Source: Polyangiaceae bacterium | Lineage (GTDB): Bacteria; Myxococcota_A; Polyangia; Polyangiales; Polyangiaceae | Length of the DNA: 64,000 bases | Direction: 5' to 3' | Assembly (NCBI GenBank): GCA_013361525.1 | Contig: JABFXY010000131.1 | Span: forward strand, 45,998 to 109,997 | Shown: positions 18,425 through 29,678 of the stretch, one piece after another | How the letters are laid out: the number at the start of each line of letters is the position of its first letter | Position numbering within the stretch: the first letter of the stretch is position 1 | Program-made: the position numbers and the translations under genes | Notes under the pieces: model-generated | What the model was told of the DNA's origin: nothing | Database searches by the model: none | Seen by the model: the letters and a program-made list of their open reading frames with translations, nothing else

Positions 18425-18708
18425 GGCGTGGCTCCTTGGTGCCTGACCATGTCCAAAGACCGAGCCAACCAACTTGTCCCTGATTTCAGCACAATGTTGC
18501 CGTCGAGTCTGTATCGCGTGTAACAAGGTGTATCGATACTGAAACACTCTCGTGGCACACCCGGTATCAGGCCGAGCGGCCGCTGGGTCCCGGCGTAGCG
18601 GTCGCTCGCGACAGGCTCGGCGGAATCGCCTGTGTCGAGAAACGGGCCGACCGCGCCAACCATGGCAGCGACGATCTCGTTGCCGAGGCCCTAGGCCGAG
18701 AAGCCCAA

Positions 18709-22791
<4,083 letters not shown>

Positions 22792-22935
22792 GAACGGGTC
22801 GGCGCACGAAGCGCGTGTTGGAGCATGCGATATCGCTCAGTCGAGTCGCTTCGCCTCGATCGACGAGGGCATTGCGAGCGTCGTCCGTCGAATGCCGCGC
22901 GTGTTCCGAGCACGGCGCTTGCCCTGTATTGAGAT

Positions 22936-24069
22936 ATGCGCGGCATAGGAATTTTCGCAGCGTTCGTCGCCGCGCTGGGTCTCGCCACCCAGAGCTGCAC
23001 GGTACCCGAAGCGCAGCCGACGACCGTCGACGACGCCCCTGTTTATCCGTACGACGAAGCCGAAACGGGGCAGGGGCCTCCGGACGAGGCGGAGGTAGCC
23101 GACGTCACGCCGAGCGAGGCCTATGAGCCGTCGACGGCCGAAGAGCCGACGACCGAAACGGTCCCCTACGACGACTCGACGTACGCGAGTGAGAACGTCA
23201 CTTGGCAAGAGCCCCCGCCGCTCGTCACCGTCGACCCTTATGTGTCGGTCGTCGAGGATTACGACTATCCCGTCTATTACACGAACGACGCGTATTGGTT
23301 TTACGGCAATGGCATCTGGTACACGGCGGGTGCCTGGTGGGCCCCGTGGGCGCCGATCGGTGTCGGGTTCGTCCCGACGACGATCGTCCACCGTCACCAC
23401 GACCACTATCGGCATTTCCACGGCCATCACGGCGCCCACCATTATCGTGAAGCGTACGACCACCATCGCCACGGGGATCGCTATGGTCGCGACTACGACC
23501 GCCATCACCGGCGATACGATGCGCGACGCGATCATCGGACCTACGGCGACCGATACCGAGGCGGCGATCGGCAGCGATACGACGACCGCACGTACGGGAC
23601 ACGCGCAAGGAGAAGCGATCTCGATCGGCGCGACCGGCTCCGAATGGAAGGCGCTCGTCCGGCGGCGCGCCCCCTGGACCGCGGAGACGTGCGGCGCAGC
23701 CCGCGGACGTATCCGATAAGGTCCCCGCGCACGCAGGTCGATCGAGGCGACCGAATCTATCGAGGCGGCCGCGGAGGTCAGGTCGATCGAGCGCCGCGCA
23801 TGGATCGCTCGCCGCGAATCAGCCCGCGGACGCACGAGATACGCACACCCAGCCGAGGGAGCGACGTTCGCAGTCGATCGGCGCCGCGCTCGATGCCGCA
23901 CTCGGCCCCGAGCCGATCCGCACCGCGCTCCATGCCCCACTCCGCGCCCCGCTCGATGCCCCACTCCGCGCCCCGCTCGATGCCCCACTCCGCCCCGCGC
24001 TCCATGCCCCACTCCGCTCCGCACTCTGCTCCGAGGGGCGCGCCCTCCCGCGGCGGCGGTCGGCATTGA
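22936..24069 (+). CDS. Secreted His/Arg-rich protein with octapeptide repeats
   Basis: 377 residues. The N-terminal signal peptide ends near LATQSC, a weak lipobox. An acidic, Pro/Thr-rich region follows, then a compact aromatic part (YDYPVYYTNDAYWFYGNG, WYTAGAWWAPWAP), a His cluster (about 155-195), a Tyr/Arg/Asp-rich stretch, and a C-terminal run of RSMPHSAP octapeptides. YYxxxxYWF..G.WY patterns occur in small secreted proteins of the 'YXWGXW'-type. His richness suggests metal binding, as inference only. It ends 3 bp before the end of the convergent metalloprotease gene. No close family is recognised. Confidence 0.8.
   Translation: MRGIGIFAAFVAALGLATQSCTVPEAQPTTVDDAPVYPYDEAETGQGPPDEAEVADVTPSEAYEPSTAEEPTTETVPYDDSTYASENVTWQEPPPLVTVDPYVSVVEDYDYPVYYTNDAYWFYGNGIWYTAGAWWAPWAPIGVGFVPTTIVHRHHDHYRHFHGHHGAHHYREAYDHHRHGDRYGRDYDRHHRRYDARRDHRTYGDRYRGGDRQRYDDRTYGTRARRSDLDRRDRLRMEGARPAARPLDRGDVRRSPRTYPIRSPRTQVDRGDRIYRGGRGGQVDRAPRMDRSPRISPRTHEIRTPSRGSDVRSRSAPRSMPHSAPSRSAPRSMPHSAPRSMPHSAPRSMPHSAPRSMPHSAPHSAPRGAPSRGGGRH
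23887..24036 (+). repeat. 24-bp tandem repeat encoding RSMPHSAP
   Basis: About six imperfect copies of a 24-bp unit within the His-rich protein gene, read as RSMPHSAP with RSAP and HSAP variants. Near-identity of adjacent copies at the DNA level suggests recent slippage and possible length variation between strains. Confidence 0.85.
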
Positions 24070-24072
24070 AGG

Positions 24073-24828
24073 TCACCGCGGCGAATTCGGATCGGCGCTC
24101 CAGCCGATTTCGCGCGCCGTCGCCGGTCCGACGCGAAGCTCGTCAATCGATTTGGGCGGCTTCGTGACGACGGGATCGACCGGTCGATGGCGCGCCATCA
24201 GCTCGACGTACCGCTGCGGATACATCGGTACGAGGTCGGGTTCTGCCAGACCGTCGGGGACGAGCACACGCGCCGAGGCGTCGTATTTGTCGGAGGCGCC
24301 GAGCGTATGAAAGAGCTCGTGCGCGACCACGAAGAGCGCGAAGTCGACCATCGTGTCGTCGAGCTCGACCTCGACGATCCCGATGCGTCCACCCTGCTCG
24401 CTCGCGCCCTCGATCTGCTTTCGCTGTTGGTTCGTCGGTGGGGTGAGCACGACGTAGATGCGCGCGTCGTAATACCGCGCCTTCAGCCCCGCGAGGTCGT
24501 CCACCTTGGACGTGTATCGCCACGACTCGTACGCAAAACGCGTATCGGAGACGATCCCGGGCTCACCGGCTTTCGGCGGCGCATCGGTCTCGAAGACAGG
24601 TCCGAACGGGTGAAACTGGAACGGCTTGTACCCCGGTCGGTAGCGGATCATCTCCGTCTTGAGGTGATCGGCGAGCGCGGTCGTTCGCGCCTTCGCCTGC
24701 TCGACCGCGGTCTCCGAAACCGGCTCGCGAACCACGAAGACGACCGCGACGTCGAGCGTGCGCGTCCACTCGTTTCGATCCCGGCGTCTCCGGATGTCGA
24801 GCCACGCATACAGCGCGACACCCACCAA
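24073..24828 (-). CDS. Membrane-anchored zinc metalloprotease-like protein
   Basis: 251 residues from TTG 24828. A hydrophobic segment is split by this start: the same frame upstream (to a TAG near 24890) adds RLRVTILLVIL, which would complete a single N-terminal TM, but no ATG/GTG/TTG is available there. The catalytic motif HELFH followed by TLGASDKYD is a zincin HExxH with a downstream acidic residue. The rest is soluble with several short beta-like runs. The most likely role is a periplasm-facing, membrane-anchored metallopeptidase of unknown substrate. The start codon is uncertain. Confidence 0.78.
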   Translation of the reverse strand: MVGVALYAWLDIRRRRDRNEWTRTLDVAVVFVVREPVSETAVEQAKARTTALADHLKTEMIRYRPGYKPFQFHPFGPVFETDAPPKAGEPGIVSDTRFAYESWRYTSKVDDLAGLKARYYDARIYVVLTPPTNQQRKQIEGASEQGGRIGIVEVELDDTMVDFALFVVAHELFHTLGASDKYDASARVLVPDGLAEPDLVPMYPQRYVELMARHRPVDPVVTKPPKSIDELRVGPATAREIGWSADPNSPR

Positions 24829-24910
24829 GATGACGAGGAGGATCGTGACCCGAAGCCGATAGAACGTGCGGGACTGCGTCCCTCTGACCTATCCGTACTC
24901 GGCGGCGCCC

Positions 24911-25114
24911 TCAAGTCGCTCGAGGGCCGGCTCTGTCGAGGGCGGCCGTGAGCGCCGCACGCAGCGACTCCAGGTGCCGAAGATCGGCCGCGAGCTCGCG
25001 CTGCAAATTACGCGTGTCGGAGTGGACCAGCTCCGACTCGACGTGCGCGAACTGCTGGGCCAGCTGTTCGCTCAGGAAGCGAGCGTCCTCGTCCTTCAGC
25101 TCGAGCGTGACCAT
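24911..25114 (-). CDS. Small coiled-coil protein, 67 aa
   Basis: Starts MVTLELKDEDARFLSEQL at ATG 25114, preceded by GGAGG with 6-nt spacing, which settles the start against the longer open frame. The 67 residues are helical and amphipathic (LQRELAADLRHLESLRAAL), typical of small conserved 'ELxHTD' proteins found in many Gram-negatives, of unknown function. It lies upstream of the metalloprotease gene on the same strand with an 82-bp gap. Confidence 0.75.
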   Translation of the reverse strand: MVTLELKDEDARFLSEQLAQQFAHVESELVHSDTRNLQRELAADLRHLESLRAALTAALDRAGPRAT

Positions 25115-25331
25115 GAGATACCTCCAGGCCGCTCGACGTCGGCGGCCTCTTACGAGGTAGATGCATCGGTCTTGCCACCCTGAGACACGCATAGCGCGGC
25201 CGGCGCGAATCAAGACGACGTCCCGGCGCACACTGGGGCGGACGTCGGTGTCGCAATGTGACGGCCGTGCAAAGGTCGATTGAGCGGGTCGCCTTGACGT
25301 CGCCCTCCCATGAGACGAACGATCCGGCGTG

Positions 25332-25934
25332 ATGGATGCCGAAGCACAAGCCGTCCTGTCGTTCTGGCTCGGACCTCTCGACCAGGACGGAATGTCCTCC
25401 AAAGATCACGCCGCACGCTGGTTCACGCGCTCGAGTGCTTTCGACGACGAGATACGGCAGCGCTTCGGGGATCTCCATCGAGCCGTCGCGAACGGCGAGC
25501 GCGAAGGCTGGCTCGAAGACCCGCACACGCTCGTCGCCTACGTCATCGTGCTCGACCAATTCTCGCGCAACCTCTTCCGCAACTCGCCGGACAGCTTCGC
25601 GCACGACGCAAAAGCCGCGCGCGCATCATCGCTCGCCGTCGAGCGAGGCGACGAGCCGTCGCTCACCATCCAGCAGCGCGTCTTTCTCTACATGCCGTTC
25701 ATGCACAGCGAGTCGCTCGAGCACCAGGACCGCTGCGTCGAGCGCTTCCGATCCCTCGCCGAAACCGCGCCGGCATCATGCCGCCCTGTCCTCGAGAACA
25801 ATGCGGACTACGCCGTCCGCCACCGCGACATCGTCGCGCGCTTCGATCGCTTCCCCCACCGCAACGAAGTCATGGGCCGCCCCTCGACCCCCGAAGAGAT
25901 CGAGTTTCTGAGGCAACCTGGGTCGTCGTTCTAA
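25332..25934 (+). CDS. DUF924 family protein
   Basis: 200 residues from ATG 25332 (a GTG precedes it directly). The whole length matches the DUF924 family: FWLGPLD, WF..SSAFDDEIRQRFGDLH, VIVLDQFSRNLFR, YMPFMHSESLEHQ and a C-terminal RFPHRNEVMGRPSTPEEIEFL. The family is a TPR-like helical protein of unknown biochemical role, widespread in Proteobacteria. The stop is immediately followed by a purine-rich tract and the large hairpin element that precedes the L,D-transpeptidase. Confidence 0.92.
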   Translation: MDAEAQAVLSFWLGPLDQDGMSSKDHAARWFTRSSAFDDEIRQRFGDLHRAVANGEREGWLEDPHTLVAYVIVLDQFSRNLFRNSPDSFAHDAKAARASSLAVERGDEPSLTIQQRVFLYMPFMHSESLEHQDRCVERFRSLAETAPASCRPVLENNADYAVRHRDIVARFDRFPHRNEVMGRPSTPEEIEFLRQPGSSF

Positions 25935-25962
25935 AAGAGAAGAGAGAGAGAGAGCGAGAGAG

Positions 25963-27657
25963 ATGGTCGCCAAGAGCGCCAAGGGCAGAAGGAGGAAGAG
26001 GAGGGAGAAGATTTGGTTCTTCTACCGAAACGAACCCTCTTCTCTCTCCTCTCCCCTTGGCGCCCTTGGCGACCCCCTCTTCTATTTTCTCTCGGCGACG
26101 GCGCTGCTCGCAGGATGCGCTGCCGAGCCCGCGGCGGAGGGGAAGCCGCCGGTGCTTCCTCGTGGGGAGGCGCCAGGGATGCACAGTGCGGTGAGCGCCG
26201 AGACGGCGGCGGTCGAGTCGGTCGCGGCGACCATCGATACGGCTGCGCCTTCGTCCACGGCTCCGGCACCCGGGCCGGCTGCGAAGCGCATCTACAGCGT
26301 CGGGCAGACGACGTGGATTCGTAAGACGACCGAGGTGAGAGAGGGAGAGTTCCTCGGGTATGTCCGCACGGGCAGCTCCGTTCCTTTGAGGTCCAACGAT
26401 CGCGTCAAGGGCGTTGGCTGCCCCGGCGGGTTTTATCAGGTAGCACCGCGTGGCTATGTTTGCGCGGACCGCACCGTAACGGACAATCCGCCCGCGGGCT
26501 TCGCGGCCGCCGCCGAGGCGACGCGCGGCACGACCGCGGCGCTGCCATATCGGTATGCGCTCTCCGACGGCGCGCCGATGTACAACCGGATCCCGACGAA
26601 GAAGGAGCAAGAGCGCTACGAGCCGCCGTGGCTCCACAAACCGCACGTCTTTCACAAGCTGCCGAAGACGCTGCGAAGCCACGAAGAGCTCGCGACCAAC
26701 GACGTCATCGAGCCCACCGACGAGGTGCCCGCGTTCTTGCAGAACGGCGGCTCGGCGAAGGAGGGCGCGTACGATCTCGTCGAGCAGACGATCCCGCTCG
26801 GGAGCATGCTCTCGTATACGAAGGCGTTCGAGGCCGACGGGCGAACGTGGCTCTTGTCCGCGGACCACACCATCGTGCCCGCCGATCGCGTCCGACCATT
26901 TCGCATGAGCACGTTCCGCGGGGTCGATCTCGTCGCGACCAAGACGAAGCTCCCCATTGCGTTCATGCGCGTCGGCGCAAAACCGAAGTATCGAAAGCGC
27001 GGTGATTCAATCGACAAAACGGGCGCACAATGGGCGGTCCGCACGTCGGTGGCGCTCAGCGGCGCGAGCATCGAGGTCGGCGGCAAGAAATACCTCGAGG
27101 TGAACGAGAACGACGACGGCGGCGCGCAGCTCTACATCGCCGAGACGGACGCGACGGTCATCGACCGCGAGCCTGATCGGCCCCACGGCGTGAAGGAGAA
27201 ACAGAAGTGGTTTCTCATTCGCCTCTCGCAGGGCACACTCGTCGCCTACGAAGATCTCGAGCCGGTCTACGCAACGCTGGTGTCACCCGGGCGCGGCGGC
27301 CTACCGGTCAAAGGCCGCGACAACGTCCAGGACAGCACGACGCCGACGGGCGCATTCAGCATCACGTTCAAAGATCGCGCAGCGACGATGTCGCCCGAGA
27401 AGGGCAAAGACAGGACGTTCTGGATCTCGGACGTCCCCTATACCCAATATTTCAATCCGCCCTTCGCGCTCCACGCGGCCTATTGGCACGAGCGATTCGG
27501 CGAGTTCGTCTCGGCCGGCTGCGTGAACCTGTCACCGCTCGACGCCGAGGCGCTCTTCACGTGGAGCGACCCCGGCGTCCCGCTCGATTGGCAAGGAGCG
27601 ACGGGTGCGGGCGCGAAGGAGAACGGCGCAACGACGATCGTGGTCGTTCGGCGCTGA
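25963..27657 (+). CDS. L,D-transpeptidase (YkuD) lipoprotein
   Basis: 564 residues. The C-terminal YkuD domain has the active-site pattern ALHAAYWHERFGEFVSAGCVN, with nucleophile Cys520 and the HxxxWH element. The family forms 3-3 cross-links in peptidoglycan or attaches lipoproteins, in the periplasm. The N-terminus is odd: the only canonical start upstream of the lipoprotein signal (LFYFLSATALLAGC) is ATG 25963, so residues ~2-37 (MVAKSAKGRRRKRREK...GALGD) are translated from a long palindromic element. A purine tract just before the ATG could act as ribosome-binding site. The middle ~350 residues carry no domain I recognise. Confidence 0.92.
   Translation: MVAKSAKGRRRKRREKIWFFYRNEPSSLSSPLGALGDPLFYFLSATALLAGCAAEPAAEGKPPVLPRGEAPGMHSAVSAETAAVESVAATIDTAAPSSTAPAPGPAAKRIYSVGQTTWIRKTTEVREGEFLGYVRTGSSVPLRSNDRVKGVGCPGGFYQVAPRGYVCADRTVTDNPPAGFAAAAEATRGTTAALPYRYALSDGAPMYNRIPTKKEQERYEPPWLHKPHVFHKLPKTLRSHEELATNDVIEPTDEVPAFLQNGGSAKEGAYDLVEQTIPLGSMLSYTKAFEADGRTWLLSADHTIVPADRVRPFRMSTFRGVDLVATKTKLPIAFMRVGAKPKYRKRGDSIDKTGAQWAVRTSVALSGASIEVGGKKYLEVNENDDGGAQLYIAETDATVIDREPDRPHGVKEKQKWFLIRLSQGTLVAYEDLEPVYATLVSPGRGGLPVKGRDNVQDSTTPTGAFSITFKDRAATMSPEKGKDRTFWISDVPYTQYFNPPFALHAAYWHERFGEFVSAGCVNLSPLDAEALFTWSDPGVPLDWQGATGAGAKENGATTIVVVRR
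25965..26074. repeat. Large imperfect palindrome over a gene start
   Basis: Outer arms 25965-25985 and 26054-26074 are complementary at 20 of 21 positions. Purine-rich (GAGGAGGGAGAAGA) and pyrimidine-rich inner arms also pair, leaving a loop near 26017-26030. Purine runs continue outside on the left (25935-25962). It looks like an inserted palindromic element. It covers the first codons of the L,D-transpeptidase. Confidence 0.8.
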
Positions 27658-27724
27658 CCTTTGGTTCTACGTGCCCGGCGTTGCGCGGCAAGGAGCCAAT
27701 CCGGCGGCTATTTCTCCCCCCTAA

Positions 27725-27747
27725 CCCCCCTCACTTCGTGAGGGGGG
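27725..27747. terminator. Bidirectional hairpin terminator
   Basis: CCCCCCTCA and TGAGGGGGG form a perfect 9-bp stem with a CTTCG loop, in the short gap between two convergent genes (stops at 27657 and 27757). No T-tract is present. Confidence 0.6.
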
Positions 27748-27756
27748 AACAGAGCG

Positions 27757-28137
27757 TCACGAAGAGAACAGGACGTGCGCGAAGCTCTTGTGGCGCCGGT
27801 AGTGGTAGTGATGCGCGGGCGCGTGGTGATACCCGGGGGGCGGACCGGCCCAACCCGGAGGGGGTGCGCCGTACGGCGGAGGAGCGCCATAGCCGGGCGG
27901 AGGCGCGCCATAACCAGGCGGGGGCCCCGCATAACCGCCACCCGGCGGTCCGGCCCAACCTGCGGGCGGTGCCGGTGGTGCCGGTGGCGCGGCCGCGTAT
28001 TGCGCCTCGAGCTTTCCTATCGCTTCGAGCTCACCGTAATCGAGAAAGATCCCTCTACACGCTTCGCATTGCTCGATCTGAACGCCGTTGCGGCTCACGG
28101 TCTTCATCGGCGCGTGACACTTCGGGCACTGGAACAT
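27757..28137 (-). CDS. TFIIB-type zinc-finger protein with Pro/Gly-rich tail
   Basis: 126 residues from ATG 28137, with AGGAG nine bases upstream. The N-terminus MFQCPKCHAPM...IEQCEACRGIFLDYGELEAI is the zf-TFIIB (PF13453-type) knuckle, CPxC...CxxCxGxxLDxGEL, which binds one zinc. The C-terminal ~75 residues are Pro/Gly/Ala/Tyr-rich repeats (GYGAPPPGYGAPPP) with a His/Tyr tail (HHAPAHHYHYRRHK). Function of such bacterial proteins is unknown. The longer upstream frame to 28737 is antisense to the phosphotransferase gene and rejected. Confidence 0.85.
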   Translation of the reverse strand: MFQCPKCHAPMKTVSRNGVQIEQCEACRGIFLDYGELEAIGKLEAQYAAAPPAPPAPPAGWAGPPGGGYAGPPPGYGAPPPGYGAPPPYGAPPPGWAGPPPGYHHAPAHHYHYRRHKSFAHVLFSS

Positions 28138-28222
28138 GTACGTGGTCTCCTCTCGAAGTCGGGGAGTCTCCCAGCTCGTTCGGGGTCTCGCAACCTGCGA
28201 TCGCGCCACATTGCCGTGATCG

Positions 28223-29140
28223 TCACATCGAGCCGATCCGAGCGCAGAGCTCGATCCAGGTGGTCTCGAGCTCGTCGAGCGCCCGCTGCGCCCCTGCGGC
28301 GGCCGAAAGCGCGAGCGCACCACATTGAACCGTGAGCGCGCGGGCGTGCGGCTCGAGGCAGCGCCAAGGGTCGCGCGCGTCGTCGACGGCGATACCGCCC
28401 GCTTCGACGTACGCGTGAACGAAGCCCCACCACGTCTCCGGCGCGATGATCCCTGCGATGAACCACGCCGCGGGCCGCGCGAGATCCCACGCGGGATCAC
28501 CTCGGCCGAGATCGTCGACATCGATGAAACACCAGGCGCCTTCGAGCAGGACCAGTTGGCCCAGATGAAAGTCGCCGTGCACGAGCGTAAGAGGCCGATC
28601 GTGTGGAGGAGGCGTGTCGCTCGATCGAGCCCACGGTGGGAGCGTCTCGAACGCGCGCTCCACTGCTTCCCGCTCCGCTGACGGTGGCAGCGCACGTGCC
28701 CGATCGACGGCGCGCACGACACGATCCGGTGCACCACACGGCGGAAGCCCGAGCTCGAGCGCGGCCAGATCGATCCGATGCAACCGCGCGAGGAGGCGCG
28801 CGGCGTCGATCCAAGGCGCGCTGTCGGGGTTCTCGGGATCGACGGGCACGCCGCGCGGCCACGCGGTCACGAGCCGGCCGAGCTCGACGCGAACGTAGCC
28901 GGGCATGGGCAACGGAGCCGCAAGGATGCTTCGCGTCTCGGGCGCCGCTGCGGCGGCGACACGCGCCTCGAGGGCCGTGCTCTCGGCGTCGCCGGCGTGG
29001 GCTTTGACGACGACGTCGCCGACGCTCACGACCGGATCGTCGGCTCTCCGCGAAATCAGCTTCGCGCGCGACGCGACCGCGCCCTCACCAGCAAGCTCTG
29101 CCGCAATGGCGGCGAGGCGCTCGACCAGCCCGTCGCTCAT
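28223..29140 (-). CDS. Aminoglycoside/choline-kinase-like phosphotransferase
   Basis: 305 residues from ATG 29140, overlapping the thioesterase stop by 4 bp (ATGA), so translation is coupled. APH-family motifs: VHGDFHLGQLVLLEG (Brenner-type HxDxxxxN-like loop, with Gln where Asn is usual) and FIDVDDLGRGDPAWDLARP (metal-binding DxD). The N-lobe is short with VVVKAHAG as the probable Lys. This fold phosphorylates small molecules (antibiotics, choline, sugars); the substrate cannot be told from sequence. Pairing with a hotdog thioesterase suggests a metabolic role, as inference. Confidence 0.85.
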   Translation of the reverse strand: MSDGLVERLAAIAAELAGEGAVASRAKLISRRADDPVVSVGDVVVKAHAGDAESTALEARVAAAAAPETRSILAAPLPMPGYVRVELGRLVTAWPRGVPVDPENPDSAPWIDAARLLARLHRIDLAALELGLPPCGAPDRVVRAVDRARALPPSAEREAVERAFETLPPWARSSDTPPPHDRPLTLVHGDFHLGQLVLLEGAWCFIDVDDLGRGDPAWDLARPAAWFIAGIIAPETWWGFVHAYVEAGGIAVDDARDPWRCLEPHARALTVQCGALALSAAAGAQRALDELETTWIELCARIGSM

Positions 29141-29577
29141 TCGCCGCCGAGCTGGTCCTTCACGATGCGAATCGCGTAGACGCCTTTGCCCGTCGCGATG
29201 GTCGCCTTCTCGTCGGACGGGTGGAACAGCCGAACGTCCGAAACGCCGACCGTCTTGCCGACCCGAACGAGCGTCGCGTGCGCGCGCAGGTCCTCTTGTT
29301 TGCCGGGGCGCAGATAGTCGACGCGCAGGTCGATCGTCGAGACGCGGGCGCGCCCGTCGTCGAGCGCGCTCCAAACCGCCAGACCTCCCGCGGTGTCGGC
29401 GAGCGCGCTGATGACACCTCCGTGTAACGCTCGCTTCACCGGATCGCCGATGAGCTCGTCGCGGTACCCGACCTCCAGAAGGACGTCGCTCGGCTCGATA
29501 TGAACGGCGCGAACCCCGAGAACCTTGTTGAACGGGATCCATTCTTCGGCGAGCTGGCGCAAAACCTCGGGCGTCAT
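29137..29577 (-). CDS. PaaI-family hotdog thioesterase
   Basis: 146 residues, the usual size for the family. The motif ALHGGVISALADTAGGLAV is the PaaI/YbdB HGG...D active-site region, and the rest has the alternating strands of a single hotdog fold (VSTIDLRVDYLRPG, AHATLVRVGKTVGVSDVRLF). It hydrolyses acyl-CoA or aryl-CoA thioesters in the cytoplasm. First gene of a two-gene unit with the phosphotransferase and divergent from typA across 101 bp. Confidence 0.9.
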   Translation of the reverse strand: MTPEVLRQLAEEWIPFNKVLGVRAVHIEPSDVLLEVGYRDELIGDPVKRALHGGVISALADTAGGLAVWSALDDGRARVSTIDLRVDYLRPGKQEDLRAHATLVRVGKTVGVSDVRLFHPSDEKATIATGKGVYAIRIVKDQLGGE

Positions 29578-29678
29578 CGCGCCGCAGCCTAACCGATCAT
29601 GGCAATGTAGGCGGTTCTCTGGTAAAGCGCGCCGGCTCCCCGCGTCGGATCGTCCGAACGCTCGAGCCGAGAACTACC

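Noticed and set aside
17311..18523. Plus-strand open frame of 369 residues opposite two lipoprotein genes
   Set aside because: The minus strand has two signal peptides and Cys repeats; the plus frame is low-complexity Val/Arg/Asp.
23887..24036. CRISPR-like array
   Set aside because: The 24-bp units are contiguous without spacers and are in frame inside a protein gene.
27757..28737. Long version of the zinc-finger gene
   Set aside because: The part above 28137 is antisense to the phosphotransferase gene; ATG 28137 has a good ribosome-binding site.
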